A DNA stretch of 64,000 bases, taken from positions 2,820,727 to 2,884,726 of the forward strand of contig NZ_CP025422.1 in NCBI RefSeq assembly GCF_002848265.1, written 5' to 3'. The DNA is from Zhihengliuella sp. ISTPL4 (GTDB lineage Bacteria; Actinomycetota; Actinomycetes; Actinomycetales; Microbacteriaceae). The notes under the pieces were generated by a model. The model searched no databases, was not told the origin of the DNA, and saw only the letters and a program-made list of their open reading frames with translations. Below are positions 24,623-34,473 of the stretch, piece after piece. Position numbers and translations under genes: made by a program. Positions within the stretch are counted from its first letter, which is position 1. Each line of letters starts with the position of its first letter.

Positions 24623-25588
24623 TCAGGCCGGAACGAGGGAGTGCGAGGCGCGCCAGGAGGACGGGGTCATGCCCGTGCGACGGCGGAACGCGCGGCTGAA
24701 ACCCTCGTCCGAGGCGTAGCCGAGCTCGCGCGAGACGCTCGAGACGGACTGCCCGTCCTGGAGCAACCGCTTCGCGGCGTCGATCCGCACCTCGGTCACG
24801 TAGTCGGCGGGGGAGCGTCCGACGGCGAGACGGAATCGCTCCGCGAAAGCCGAACGCGACATGGCGCCGACAGCGGCCAGGCGCTCGACGGTCCAGTCCC
24901 GTCCCGGCTGCTCGTGGATGGCTTCCACGACCCGGTCGAGGAAGGGGTCCTTCGACAGCGAGGGCCACCCGGCGGGCGCGCAGCCGTTGGCCGCCCACGC
25001 CCGGATGACTGAGAGCAGCACGGTGGTCGCCATCATCCGGCAGATCAGGGGGTCGCCCTGACGCGCGGGGCACGCGGCGGCGTCCACGACGCCCATGTTC
25101 TCGGCGAGGGCGGCGGCGGCCGGCTCCAGCGCGTCGAACCCGGTCACCGTGAGGAAGGGTGGCAGGAGCGCGGGGAGCGGAGACGCGGCGTCGGCGAGCT
25201 CGATGTCGACGACGAGCAGAGCGGTGTCGGCATCGGCCTCCAGCGCGAAGGTGTCGCCGCGGAGAAGCAGGAAGGCGTCGCCGGCGACGAGCCGGTCTCG
25301 GTGACCCGGTTCCTCGAGCGTGAGCTGCTGCGAGGCGCGGTCCACGTCGAGACGGCAGCCCGTTCCGAGCGGCGGATGACCGTGCACGGCGCCGTCGGCG
25401 ATATAGACGAGGGTGATGCGTCCGGGGGTCAGCGGCAGCAGCCCTCCGCGGGCCAGCCGCGCCCGCCGGGCGATCCCCACACGCAGGTCCACCGTGCCGA
25501 GCACGGAGGACAGCGCATCCGCGTCCACCGTCACCATGCCTTCGGCAACGTCGGCCACCGTCCCGCTATTCCCCTTCGAATCGCTCAC
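24623..25588 (-). CDS. AraC family regulator with cupin (Cupin_6) sensor domain
   Basis: In this 321-residue protein the N-terminal half is a cupin_6-type sensor (VDADALSSVLGTVDLRVGIARRARLARGG, AGDAFLLLRGDTFAL, LVVDIEL). The C-terminal ~100 residues are a double HTH of the AraC family (DPFLDRVVEAIHEQPGRDWTVERLAAVGAMSRSAFAERFRLAVGRSPADYVTEVRIDAAKRLL, then SVSRELGYASDEGFSRAFRRRTGMTPSSWR). The start is GTG at 25588, preceded by GGAGCAGGGT; the frame is open further upstream but that sequence is not family-like. Homologues often regulate adjacent MFS exporters, as seems likely for the convergent gene. Confidence 0.85.
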   Translation of the reverse strand: MSDSKGNSGTVADVAEGMVTVDADALSSVLGTVDLRVGIARRARLARGGLLPLTPGRITLVYIADGAVHGHPPLGTGCRLDVDRASQQLTLEEPGHRDRLVAGDAFLLLRGDTFALEADADTALLVVDIELADAASPLPALLPPFLTVTGFDALEPAAAALAENMGVVDAAACPARQGDPLICRMMATTVLLSVIRAWAANGCAPAGWPSLSKDPFLDRVVEAIHEQPGRDWTVERLAAVGAMSRSAFAERFRLAVGRSPADYVTEVRIDAAKRLLQDGQSVSSVSRELGYASDEGFSRAFRRRTGMTPSSWRASHSLVPA

Positions 25589-25672
25589 CCTGCTCCGTTT
25601 CGGCGGCGGATGGAGCAAATCGGGCGATTCGCAGCGGGATACGCTGGAGGGGTACCCCACCCGAGGAGTTCC

Positions 25673-26134
25673 GTGTTCCGCACCCCTGGCCGCCTGTACC
25701 GTGTCCTCGCGATCGCGGAGGCGATCACCTGGACCATCCTCATCGCCGCGATCATCGCCCGCGCCGTCGGAGCCCCCGGAGTCGTGGTGACCGTCGGCGG
25801 TGGCATCCATGGGTTCGTGTTCCTCGCCTACGCGGCGACCGCCGTCCTCGTCGCGCTCAACCAGCGCTGGCATCCGGGTGCCGGGGTGCTCGCGGTCGCC
25901 AGCGCCGTCGTCCCCTACGCGACCATCCCGATGGAGATCTGGTTGCACCGCAGCGGCCGCCTCCGGGGCGACTGGCGACTCGAAGCCTCCGGTGACCCGC
26001 GCGACCGCCGCTGGTATGACCGCCTGATGCGCTGGTTCCTTCGCCGCCCGTGGGTGCTGGCGGTGCTGCTCGTCGTGGGTATCGTCGCGCTGTACGTGAT
26101 CCTGCTGCTGGTCGGGCCGCCCGGCGGCAAATGA
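25673..26134 (+). CDS. DUF3817 integral membrane protein
   Basis: The 153-residue protein has four hydrophobic segments: residues about 10-32 (VLAIAEAITWTILIAAIIARAVG), 40-62, 68-88 and a final one near 128-148. The start FRTPGRLYRVLAIAEAITW and HGFVFLAYA match DUF3817, a family of small membrane proteins of unknown function common in actinobacteria. The hydrophilic loop (SGRLRGDWRLEASGDPRDRRWYDRLMRWFLRRP) is unusually basic and extends beyond the usual DUF3817 core. The GTG start at 25673 is fixed by GAGGAG five bases upstream. It diverges from the AraC gene across 84 bp. Confidence 0.8.
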   Translation: MFRTPGRLYRVLAIAEAITWTILIAAIIARAVGAPGVVVTVGGGIHGFVFLAYAATAVLVALNQRWHPGAGVLAVASAVVPYATIPMEIWLHRSGRLRGDWRLEASGDPRDRRWYDRLMRWFLRRPWVLAVLLVVGIVALYVILLLVGPPGGK

Positions 26135-26140
26135 CCTCTG

Positions 26141-26791
26141 TCAGGGCGTGACGACGATCGCGTTCGCCTCGTTGACCTCGTCCATCACGGCCGCTGGATC
26201 GCCGCCCGTGCAGTCCACGACGACGTAGAGGCCGACCCCGGTCTTCGTGAAGGCGCGTGCCGCCATGATCCAGGAGCGGTCGCCGTCACCGCCCGCGACC
26301 CAGCGGTTCTCGACGCCGCCCGCGCCTCCGCTCAGGTAGCTGAACTCGCCGGTCTTCGCGTGCGGGGTGATGTCCGCCGTGGTCGACTGCAGCAGGACGC
26401 CGAGGATCGCGTCGGACGAGACGGAGTCGTCGCCGCTCACGGTCGGCACGTCGGAGATGAGGCCTTGCCAGAACTGCGCGGTGCAGGTGCCGTCGACCGT
26501 GCCGTAGGTCCAGCCGCCGTTGCCGTCATCGGGGGCGACCGTCTCCCACCCGTCGTGCGTCAGGAGCCCGTCGCCCCACTCGATGTAGGCGTCGGAGGAA
26601 AGCTCGGCACCCTCGGCGAAGGATAAGGTCGTGCCGCCGGTCGGCTCGTCCGCAGGGGTGTCCGTCTGCGGGGCCGCGGTCGGTGACGGAGCGGACTCCG
26701 GGATCTGCGCGTACAGGCACCCGCTCAGCGAGAGGACTGCAGCGGCGGCGAGGACCGCGGCTGCGAGCCGTCGGACGGGGGTGCGGTTCAT
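26141..26791 (-). CDS. secreted lipoprotein, unknown function
   Basis: The 216-residue protein has a lipoprotein signal, VRRLAAAVLAAAAVLSLSGC, with Cys-25 as the attachment site. A Pro/Thr-rich linker (SAPSPTAAPQTDTPADEPTGG) precedes a compact domain with two cysteines (GTCTAQFWQG and VDCTGGDPAAV) that could form a disulfide. No family is recognised. It converges with the DUF3817 gene, six bases apart, and follows the MerR-type gene on the same strand by nine bases, so it may belong to that transcription unit. Confidence 0.75.
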   Translation of the reverse strand: MNRTPVRRLAAAVLAAAAVLSLSGCLYAQIPESAPSPTAAPQTDTPADEPTGGTTLSFAEGAELSSDAYIEWGDGLLTHDGWETVAPDDGNGGWTYGTVDGTCTAQFWQGLISDVPTVSGDDSVSSDAILGVLLQSTTADITPHAKTGEFSYLSGGAGGVENRWVAGGDGDRSWIMAARAFTKTGVGLYVVVDCTGGDPAAVMDEVNEANAIVVTP

Positions 26792-26800
26792 GCGGTCAGC

Positions 26801-27604
26801 CTAGCGGCGCGCGACGGGCTGCTGGAGCTCGGTGACCCAGTCCGATTGATCATCCCCGAGGGCGCGCACGTACAGTTCCCGGCAGGGACCGGCGTGGACG
26901 AGGCCGCGTGCGACGACCTCGGTGTGGATGGCATGCCAGCTCTCTGCGATCCGCTCCATGGATCCGAGGTGCACCCCGCAGACGGCGTCAGTCTCGGCCG
27001 GAAGTTCGATGATCTCGATCCCCTCGGCGTCCGGACCGGAGTAGGAGTATCCGGCGATGACCTCCATCCCGTCCGGCAGTGTCCGGTACTGCGCGATCGG
27101 CGTGGTGAGGGAGCCGCATTCATCCCCGATGACCTCTGCCACGGCGTCGAAGGCCGGTCCCACGACCTCCGCGACCGCGGGCTGCTCCGCGACGACGGTG
27201 CGGATGGCCGCGAGGCGAACGGCGGGGAGGGGCTTCTGGACGATCTCGACCTGCGACATGTGCTTCTCCTTCTCGATGAGGTGGAGGCGCCGTTCCACAT
27301 CGACGAGTCGCGCGGCCGCGAGCCGGTGCTCCTGCTCGACCTCGGCACGCCGGATGCGCAGGAGTGCCGCGATCCGGTCGGCGTCGACGCCCTGGGCGAG
27401 GATCGCCGAGATGTCGTCGAGACCGAAGCCGAGCTGACGCAGGGCGACGATCCGGTGCAGGCGCTCGAGCTGCGACGGGTCGTAGGACCGGTAGCCCGTG
27501 AACTCGTCCACGTGGGCGGGGACGAGCAGCCCGGCCGTGTCCCAGTGCCGGAGCATCCGGTGGGTCACCTGGCCGATCTGCGCGAACGCTCCGATGGACA
27601 ACAT
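26801..27604 (-). CDS. MerR family regulator with GyrI-like effector domain
   Basis: The 267-residue protein has an N-terminal MerR winged helix (LSIGAFAQIGQVTHRMLRHWDTAGLLVPAHVDEFTGYRSYDPSQLERLHRIVALRQLGFGLDDI), a linking coiled coil (about 75-115, AALLRIRRAEVEQEHRLAAARLVDVERRLHLIEKEKHM) and a C-terminal GyrI-like ligand domain (about 120-265). This is the BmrR-like architecture that binds hydrophobic drugs. ATG at 27604 is nine bases after GGGAG. TGAC and GTCA arms at 27622-27640 with TTGACT on the minus strand could be its autoregulated promoter. The downstream lipoprotein gene is nine bases away. Confidence 0.9.
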   Translation of the reverse strand: MLSIGAFAQIGQVTHRMLRHWDTAGLLVPAHVDEFTGYRSYDPSQLERLHRIVALRQLGFGLDDISAILAQGVDADRIAALLRIRRAEVEQEHRLAAARLVDVERRLHLIEKEKHMSQVEIVQKPLPAVRLAAIRTVVAEQPAVAEVVGPAFDAVAEVIGDECGSLTTPIAQYRTLPDGMEVIAGYSYSGPDAEGIEIIELPAETDAVCGVHLGSMERIAESWHAIHTEVVARGLVHAGPCRELYVRALGDDQSDWVTELQQPVARR

Positions 27605-27621
27605 GTCTCTGTTCTCCCGTC

Positions 27622-27640
27622 TGACACCGTGTGAGAGTCA
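27622..27640. promoter_or_regulatory. candidate MerR-type operator
   Basis: TGACACCGTGTGAGAGTCA has TGAC/GTCA ends. It overlaps TTGACT on the minus strand (27641-27636), a good -35 for the MerR gene. No clear -10 was found at the usual 19-bp spacing. Confidence 0.35.
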
Positions 27641-27773
27641 AGCATGGCGGCTCGCGGTCATCGAGGCGGAGCGCGCTCGGTGTGACCTCCTTCGCACGCA
27701 GAGGATGCCGGAATATCGTTTACCTCGTCTGAACTGGGCTTTCAATGTCGGTGACCCCTGCTTCACTCGGGGT

Positions 27774-29039
27774 ATGACAGGACTGGCGGACGCGACGATC
27801 GAGCAGGTGGAGGCGCTCCGAGCGCTCACGGAGATGCTCGTCGGCGTCGAGCGGACGATCAGTGGTCTGCAGGCTGCGCGGGATGGGATCCTGGCTCTGG
27901 GGTCGCGCCTCGCCGTCGAGGTCGCGGCACAGGCCGACCATCCGGACGGCGCGGATCTGAGCGTGCGCACGGTCGCGGCGGAGTTCGGTGCCGCGCTGCG
28001 GGCGAGCGACAGGACGGTGCAGCGGCGGATGGCGGATGCGGTCTGGATCGTCGAACGCTTTCCCCGGCTGTGGGGTGCATGGGGCGCGGGGCAGGTCACC
28101 GCCCGGCATGCCCGCGTCATCGCGGAGGCGGGGGAGCACCTCGAAGACGAGGCGGACCGCGACGCGTTCTCCGCGCGAATGATCGCCTTCGCCGAGGACG
28201 AGGCACCGAACCGCGTCGCGCGAATGGCCCGCCGGGTCGCGGAGGAGTTTCAGCCACGTCCCCTCGCGGACCGTCACGAGGTCGCCCGTGAGCGGCGGCG
28301 CGTGTGGGTGCGGGACGCCCCTGACGGGATGGCTGAGCTCGGACTCCTGGGGCCGGCGGCGCTGGTGCACGGCGTGTTCGATCGGCTGACCACCATGGCC
28401 AAGACCGCACAGGCCGGCGACGACCCGACGGACACCCGAACCGTCGCGCAGTCCAGGGCCGACCTCGCGCTCGACGTCCTCCTCACCGGTGCGCCGGCCG
28501 GCCATGATGATGATGACGGCACCCTGGCCGCGATCGTCGCCACGGTCGGCGTCACGGTGCCTGTCATGACCCTTCTCGGCCATGGTCGGGCGCCGGCGGA
28601 GATCGACGGGCGCACCCCGATCGACCGGACCACGGCGCGGAAGCTGGCGGGAGCTGCCTCCGGATGGGATCGCATCCTCACCCACCCCGTGACGGGCGCG
28701 GTCCTCGCAGTCGACCGGTATCGCCCGAACGCCGAGCTACGGCGCCATCTGAGAGCGAGGGATCAACGGTGCCGCTTCCCCGGATGCGGCTATGCACCCG
28801 CGGAGTGCGACATCGACCACCACCGGGACGCCGCGCTCGGCGGGGCGACAAGTGCCGGGAATCTCGGCCACCTGTGCCGTCGACATCACGTCTTGAAACA
28901 TCAGTCCGCCTGGCACGTCGAGGCGCGTGGCGGCGGGCTCTACGCCTGGACGAGCCCGGCGGGGAAGATCTACATCGACCGCCCGCCGCCGTCGAACACC
29001 GTCACCTTCACCGAGGAAGCGGCGGATGCGCCCTTCTGA
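27774..29039 (+). CDS. DUF222/HNH endonuclease-domain protein
   Basis: The 421-residue protein has a long N-terminal helical DUF222 region (residues about 1-300) and a C-terminal HNH nuclease domain: RCRFPGCGYAPAECDIDHHRDAALGGATSAGNLGHLCRRHHVLKH. It contains the paired cysteines of the treble-clef zinc site and the catalytic DIDH-H and N-H residues. This family is present in many copies in actinobacterial genomes and is not proven mobile. Its biological role is unknown. ATG at 27774 begins MTGLADATIEQVEALRAL. An in-frame ATG at 27707 would add 22 residues; neither has a clear ribosome-binding site. Confidence 0.88.
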   Translation: MTGLADATIEQVEALRALTEMLVGVERTISGLQAARDGILALGSRLAVEVAAQADHPDGADLSVRTVAAEFGAALRASDRTVQRRMADAVWIVERFPRLWGAWGAGQVTARHARVIAEAGEHLEDEADRDAFSARMIAFAEDEAPNRVARMARRVAEEFQPRPLADRHEVARERRRVWVRDAPDGMAELGLLGPAALVHGVFDRLTTMAKTAQAGDDPTDTRTVAQSRADLALDVLLTGAPAGHDDDDGTLAAIVATVGVTVPVMTLLGHGRAPAEIDGRTPIDRTTARKLAGAASGWDRILTHPVTGAVLAVDRYRPNAELRRHLRARDQRCRFPGCGYAPAECDIDHHRDAALGGATSAGNLGHLCRRHHVLKHQSAWHVEARGGGLYAWTSPAGKIYIDRPPPSNTVTFTEEAADAPF

Positions 29040-29054
29040 TACCGGGGGGCAAAA

Positions 29055-29075
29055 CTTGAGTCAGTTCATATCAAG
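29055..29075. promoter_or_regulatory. HAIR element 1 (HspR operator)
   Basis: CTTGAGT-N7-TATCAAG matches the HAIR consensus CTTGAGT-N7-ACTCAAG at 7/7 and 5/7 positions. It ends five bases before the -35 of the dnaK promoter. Confidence 0.85.
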
Positions 29076-29080
29076 TTCAT

Positions 29081-29107
29081 TTGACAGCCTTTCGGCCTGG
29101 GCGTACA

Positions 29108-29109
<2 letters not shown>
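29081..29109 (+). promoter_or_regulatory. dnaK operon promoter
   Basis: TTGACA (29081-29086) and TACACT (29104-29109) are separated by exactly 17 bases, a strong housekeeping-type promoter. HAIR elements lie on both sides, so HspR would block RNA polymerase at normal temperature. Confidence 0.85.
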
Positions 29110-31050
<1,941 letters not shown>

Positions 31051-31052
31051 TC

Positions 31053-31697
31053 ATGACGGACAAGAACTTCGACGAGAACGAGGTTCCGGAGGGGTCGGAT
31101 GCTCAGGCATCCGGCCCCGTGCCGCAGAACCAGGACTCCCGCGAGGCGAAGGCCGCCGAGGGCTCGGACGAGACTCCGCTCGACGCGGCCGCCGAGGCCG
31201 AGGACGGGCTGACGGTCGAGGACATCCTCGGCGCCGCGCAGACGGCGGATGCCGCCGCAGGCGACGCCGCGATCGCCGACGCCGAGAACGCCCTGCTGAC
31301 CGACCTCAAGCGCCTGCAGGCCGAGTACGCGAACTATCGCCGCCGCACAGAGGAGCAGCGCCAGATCGAGATCGAGCGCGCGAAGGGCGAGGCCGCCAAG
31401 GGCCTCATCCCCGTGCTCGACGACCTGGCCCGCGCCGAGCAGCACGGTGATCTGGTCGAAGGCAGCCCCTTCGCCGTGATCGCCGAGAAGGTGCGCGCGG
31501 TCGTGGAGCGCCTCGGCGTGGTCGCCTACGGCGAGAAGGGCGAGGAGTTCGACCCTCAGCGTCACGAGGCGATCTTCCAGCAGCCGACCCCCGGCGTCGA
31601 GAAGACCACGGTGCTCGAGGTCGTCGAGGTGGGGTACCGCCTCGGCGAGGTCGAGCTGCGTCCTGCGAAGGTCGTCGTCGCCGTCCCTGCGGAGTAG
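31053..31697 (+). CDS. grpE: nucleotide exchange factor GrpE
   Basis: The 214-residue protein has a long acidic, disordered N-terminal part (residues 1-80: DENEVPEGSDAQASG and on). The GrpE core follows: the coiled-coil LLTDLKRLQAEYANYRRRTEEQRQIEIERAKGEAAKGLIPVLDDLARAEQH, and the C-terminal beta wing FDPQRHEAIFQQPTPGVEKTTVLEVVEVGYRLGEVELRPAKVVVA. It releases ADP from DnaK. It starts two bases after the dnaK stop and dnaJ follows eight bases later, so the genes are translationally linked. Confidence 0.97.
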   Translation: MTDKNFDENEVPEGSDAQASGPVPQNQDSREAKAAEGSDETPLDAAAEAEDGLTVEDILGAAQTADAAAGDAAIADAENALLTDLKRLQAEYANYRRRTEEQRQIEIERAKGEAAKGLIPVLDDLARAEQHGDLVEGSPFAVIAEKVRAVVERLGVVAYGEKGEEFDPQRHEAIFQQPTPGVEKTTVLEVVEVGYRLGEVELRPAKVVVAVPAE

Positions 31698-31704
31698 GTG
31701 ATCG

Positions 31705-32688
31705 ATGGCCAGCCAGGATTGGTTCGACAAGGACTTCTACAAGACCCTCGGGGTCTCGAAGGACGTCAGCGACGCTGACCTGAAGAAGACGTACCGCAAG
31801 CTCGCGCGCAAGTATCACCCCGACTCCAATCAGGGCGATGCGAAGGCCGAGGCCAAGTTCAAGGAGATCAGCGAGGCGTACTCGGTGCTCTCCGACGCCG
31901 AGCAGCGCAAGGAGTACGACGAGATCCGCGCCATGGGTTCGGGCGCTCGCTTCACGGCGAGCGGCTCGGGCGCCGGCGGGTTCGAAGACGTCTTCAGCCG
32001 GTTCGGACAGCAGGGGCGCGGCCAGACCGCCGACTTCGAGGACATCTTCGCGATGTTCAACCAGGGCCAGGGCAGCTCGTTCGGCGGAGGCCGATTCGGG
32101 CAGCCGAGTGGCGGCTTCCGTGGCTTCGGCGGTCCGCAGCGCGGCGCCGATGTCACGGCCCGCACCACGCTGGACTTCAGCACCGCCGTGCAGGGCGAGA
32201 CCATCACGCTGCAGGGCGAGGACGGCAAGCCGTTCAAGGTGAAGATCCCCGCGGGCGTCGCCGACGGGCAGAAGATCCGGCTGCGCGGCCGTGGTCGTCC
32301 GTCGCCGGACGGCGGGGAGAGCGGAGACATCGTGGTGCAGATCACGGTGCGCCCGCACCCGGTCTTCACGCGGGACGGCCTCAACCTCCGCGTGGTGGTC
32401 CCCGTGACCTTCACCGAGGCGACCCTGGGGGCGACCATCGAGGTCCCGACGCTCGGCGGCGACGTGGTGAAGCTCCGCGTGGCCCCCGGGACCCCGTCGG
32501 GCCGCGTGCTCCGCGTCAAGGGTCGAGGTGTCGCGACCGCGAAGGGGACCGGTGACCTGCTCGCCGAGCTCCAGGTCGCGGTGCCGACGCACCTCGACGA
32601 CGCCGCGCGCGAGGCTCTCGAGCGGTTCCAGGAGCTGGAGCCTCAGGAGAACCCGCGGGCCGAGCTCATGGCGAAAGCCCGCCGTTGA
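31705..32688 (+). CDS. dnaJ: DnaJ-type co-chaperone without zinc-finger domain
   Basis: The 327-residue protein has an N-terminal J domain (residues about 8-75) with the HPD motif in ARKYHPDSNQGDAKAE. A Gly/Phe-rich linker (about 80-145: GGGRFGQPSGGFRGFGGPQRG) and two C-terminal beta domains (TTLDFSTAVQGETITLQGED, then ARPHP-type VRPHPVFTRDGLNLRV) follow. The four CxxCxGxG zinc-binding repeats of classical DnaJ are absent; the protein has no cysteine at all. It is thus a type II, CbpA-like J protein, although it occupies the dnaJ position of the operon. It stimulates DnaK ATPase and delivers clients. A very strong hairpin follows before hspR. Confidence 0.93.
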   Translation: MASQDWFDKDFYKTLGVSKDVSDADLKKTYRKLARKYHPDSNQGDAKAEAKFKEISEAYSVLSDAEQRKEYDEIRAMGSGARFTASGSGAGGFEDVFSRFGQQGRGQTADFEDIFAMFNQGQGSSFGGGRFGQPSGGFRGFGGPQRGADVTARTTLDFSTAVQGETITLQGEDGKPFKVKIPAGVADGQKIRLRGRGRPSPDGGESGDIVVQITVRPHPVFTRDGLNLRVVVPVTFTEATLGATIEVPTLGGDVVKLRVAPGTPSGRVLRVKGRGVATAKGTGDLLAELQVAVPTHLDDAAREALERFQELEPQENPRAELMAKARR

Positions 32689-32702
32689 CGAGCACAGGCT
32701 TT

Positions 32703-32749
32703 CGCGCCGGGTCAGGCGGTTCCGGGAAGGAACTGCCTGACCCGGCGCG
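32703..32749 (+). other. strong stem-loop between dnaJ and hspR
   Basis: CGCGCCGGGTCAGGC (32703-32717) pairs with GCCTGACCCGGCGCG (32735-32749). The stem continues with GTTCC/GGAAC after one mismatch and closes on a 5-base loop. No T-run follows. It may attenuate read-through into hspR or protect the 3' end of the chaperone message. Confidence 0.65.
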
Positions 32750-32782
32750 ACAGCCTGACGTGACACCAGGAAGGAAGGCGTG

Positions 32783-33190
32783 ATGGACGCGGACACTCCG
32801 GTCTTCGCGATCGCCGCGGCCGCCAAGCTCTCCGGCCTGCACCCCCAGACCCTCCGTCAGTACGACCGGATCGGCCTCGTGGTGCCGGGTCGGACGCCCG
32901 GCGGATCCCGTCGTTACTCGCACCGCAATATCGAGCAGCTGCGCGAGGTGGCCCAGCTCTCCTCCGAAGGGGTCAGCCTCCCGGCGATCGCCCGGCTCCT
33001 CGACCTGGAGGACGAGAACCGGATGCTGCGCGATCGCGTGCTCGCGCTGGAGAGCGCACTCCGCGCCGAGCGGGAGAGCCGCCCCGGCGTGCGGGTGTTC
33101 GCCGCGGGTTCCGCGGGCGTCGTGCCGATGCCGAGCGGACGCCGCATCCGGCGCTCCACGGAACTCGTGCTCTGGAGTCCCCGCTCCTGA
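32783..33190 (+). CDS. hspR: heat-shock repressor HspR (MerR family)
   Basis: The 135-residue MerR-family repressor has the HTH FAIAAAAKLSGLHPQTLRQYDRIGLVVPGRTPGGSRRYSHRNIEQLREVAQLSSEGVSLPAIARLL. The helix LEDENRMLRDRVLALESALRAE follows and likely dimerises. The HPQTLRQYDRIGL recognition segment is characteristic of HspR. It binds HAIR sites upstream of dnaK and autoregulates the operon, with DnaK acting as corepressor in Streptomyces. ATG at 32783 is chosen, four bases after GGAAGG. GTG at 32780 would add one residue. Confidence 0.93.
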   Translation: MDADTPVFAIAAAAKLSGLHPQTLRQYDRIGLVVPGRTPGGSRRYSHRNIEQLREVAQLSSEGVSLPAIARLLDLEDENRMLRDRVLALESALRAERESRPGVRVFAAGSAGVVPMPSGRRIRRSTELVLWSPRS

Positions 33191-33223
33191 TCCTGACCGC
33201 GCGCCCCTGTGTATATCCTGTCA

Positions 33224-33238
33224 ACTGTTAACAGGAGG
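33224..33238. promoter_or_regulatory. GntR operator core over the GntR gene start region
   Basis: ACTGTTAACAG (33224-33234) is identical to the centre of the 28-bp palindrome at 41865-41892. It lies just after a TATCCT box (33214-33219) and merges into the ribosome-binding site AGGAGG, so it fits autoregulation. Confidence 0.55.
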
Positions 33239-33243
33239 TCACC

Positions 33244-33903
33244 ATGACGCAGACGGTCACGCGCGGGGAGTCGCTGGGAGCGCAGGTCGCGCGCGTGCTG
33301 CGCCAGCGCATCGTGCGAGGAGAGCTCGCCCCGGGGGCCCGCCTCACGGAGGAGGCCCTCGCCGAGGAGTTCGCCGTCAGCCGCGGCCCCGTGCGCGACG
33401 CCCTGACGCAGCTCAGCTTCGAGAAGCTCGTCGAGGTGCAGCGCCCTCGGGGCGTCTACATCGTGGGCCTGACGAGCGACGACGTCGATCAGCTTTACAG
33501 CCTTCGAGGAGCTCTGGAGCAGCTCGCCCTCTCCCGAGCGATGCGGGTCGGAGACGACGAGCGGTGGCAGCCGATGGCCGACGCCGTCCAGCGCATGGCC
33601 AAGGCCGCGGACGCCGGCGATCACGCCGCCTTCGTCACCGCCGACCTCGACTTCCACTCCCAGATCTACGCCCTCGCCGATCACCCTCGACTGGAGGGCG
33701 CCTGGAACCAGTACCTCCCGACGTTCACGGCCCTCCTCGAGGTCACGATCAACCACGACGAGGACCTGCACGAGTCGTCGGACGATCACGTGAAGCTGCT
33801 CGATGTCATGCGCACCGGAGCGCCGGAGGAGGCCGCGTCGGTGCTCTCCGCTCATCTCGACGGCGCCCGCGAGCGGATGCTGAACGAGGTCGGCTCCCGC
33901 TGA
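33244..33903 (+). CDS. GntR family regulator, FCD subfamily (FadR type)
   Basis: The 219-residue protein has an N-terminal GntR winged helix (QVARVLRQRIVRGELAPGARLTEEALAEEFAVSRGPVRDALTQLSFEKLVEVQRPRGVYIVGL). The helical FCD effector domain (about 80-215) contains the metal/ligand positions DLDFHSQIYALADHPRL and EDLHESSDDHVKLLDVM. FCD regulators sense carboxylic acids or sugar acids. Its own promoter region contains ACTGTTAACAG, the same core as the perfect palindrome in front of the tricarboxylate-transporter operon at 41.9 kb. I therefore infer that it controls both itself and that operon despite the 8 kb between them. AGGAGG precedes the ATG. Confidence 0.9.
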   Translation: MTQTVTRGESLGAQVARVLRQRIVRGELAPGARLTEEALAEEFAVSRGPVRDALTQLSFEKLVEVQRPRGVYIVGLTSDDVDQLYSLRGALEQLALSRAMRVGDDERWQPMADAVQRMAKAADAGDHAAFVTADLDFHSQIYALADHPRLEGAWNQYLPTFTALLEVTINHDEDLHESSDDHVKLLDVMRTGAPEEAASVLSAHLDGARERMLNEVGSR

Positions 33904-34025
33904 GCCCGCGTTCGCGGACGGAGGCGTTCAGCGGACGGAAAAGAACGATTCCTACCGTGGGGGCCAGGGCAAGAGCCCTGGTCCGCGCCCGCGCGGGTGT
34001 CCTGCCACGAAGGAAGAACCTCCTC

Positions 34026-34469
34026 ATGACGAACACCACAGCCCCCGCCTCCTCCGCCCCGTCGCTCGGACTCCTCGTCCTGCGCATCGTCGTCGGCGCG
34101 ATCTTCGCCGCCCACGGCGCCCAGAAGATCTTCGAGTTCACGATCCCCGGCACGATCGGCAGCTTCGCCGGCATGGGGGTCCCGCTCGCCGAGATCGCCG
34201 CCCCCGTCGTGGCTTTCCTCGAGCTCATCGGCGGGATCCTGCTCATCCTCGGGCTGCTCACCCGTCCGGTCGGCGTCCTCCTCGCCGTCGACATGCTGGT
34301 CGCCCTCGTGCTGGTGCACCTTCCCGCCGGCCTGTGGGTCACGGCGGGCGGCTACGAGTTCGTCGCAGTGCTCGGTGCCGCGGCTCTCGCGCTCGCCCTC
34401 ACCGGCGCCGGGCGCTACTCGATCGACGCGGCAGCGCTCCGCGGACGCGCGCCGGCTTGGCTCGTCTGA
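34026..34469 (+). CDS. DoxX family membrane protein
   Basis: The 147-residue protein has four membrane segments and the DoxX/DoxD core LGLLVLRIVVGAIFAAHGAQKIFEF, then PLAEIAAPVVAFLELIGGILLILGLLTRPVGVLLAVDML. In mycobacteria a DoxX relative works with superoxide dismutase and a rhodanese-like protein in thiol/redox homeostasis; here no such partner is nearby. ATG at 34026 follows GAAGGAAGAACCTCC, with an AAGGAAG ribosome-binding site slightly distant. The 122 bp before it show nothing else recognisable. Confidence 0.88.
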   Translation: MTNTTAPASSAPSLGLLVLRIVVGAIFAAHGAQKIFEFTIPGTIGSFAGMGVPLAEIAAPVVAFLELIGGILLILGLLTRPVGVLLAVDMLVALVLVHLPAGLWVTAGGYEFVAVLGAAALALALTGAGRYSIDAAALRGRAPAWLV

Positions 34470-34473
34470 CCGC

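Noticed and set aside
27774..29039. HNH endonuclease taken as a homing or mobile element
   Set aside because: DUF222-HNH proteins are abundant resident genes in actinobacteria; no repeats, intron or intein boundaries flank this one.
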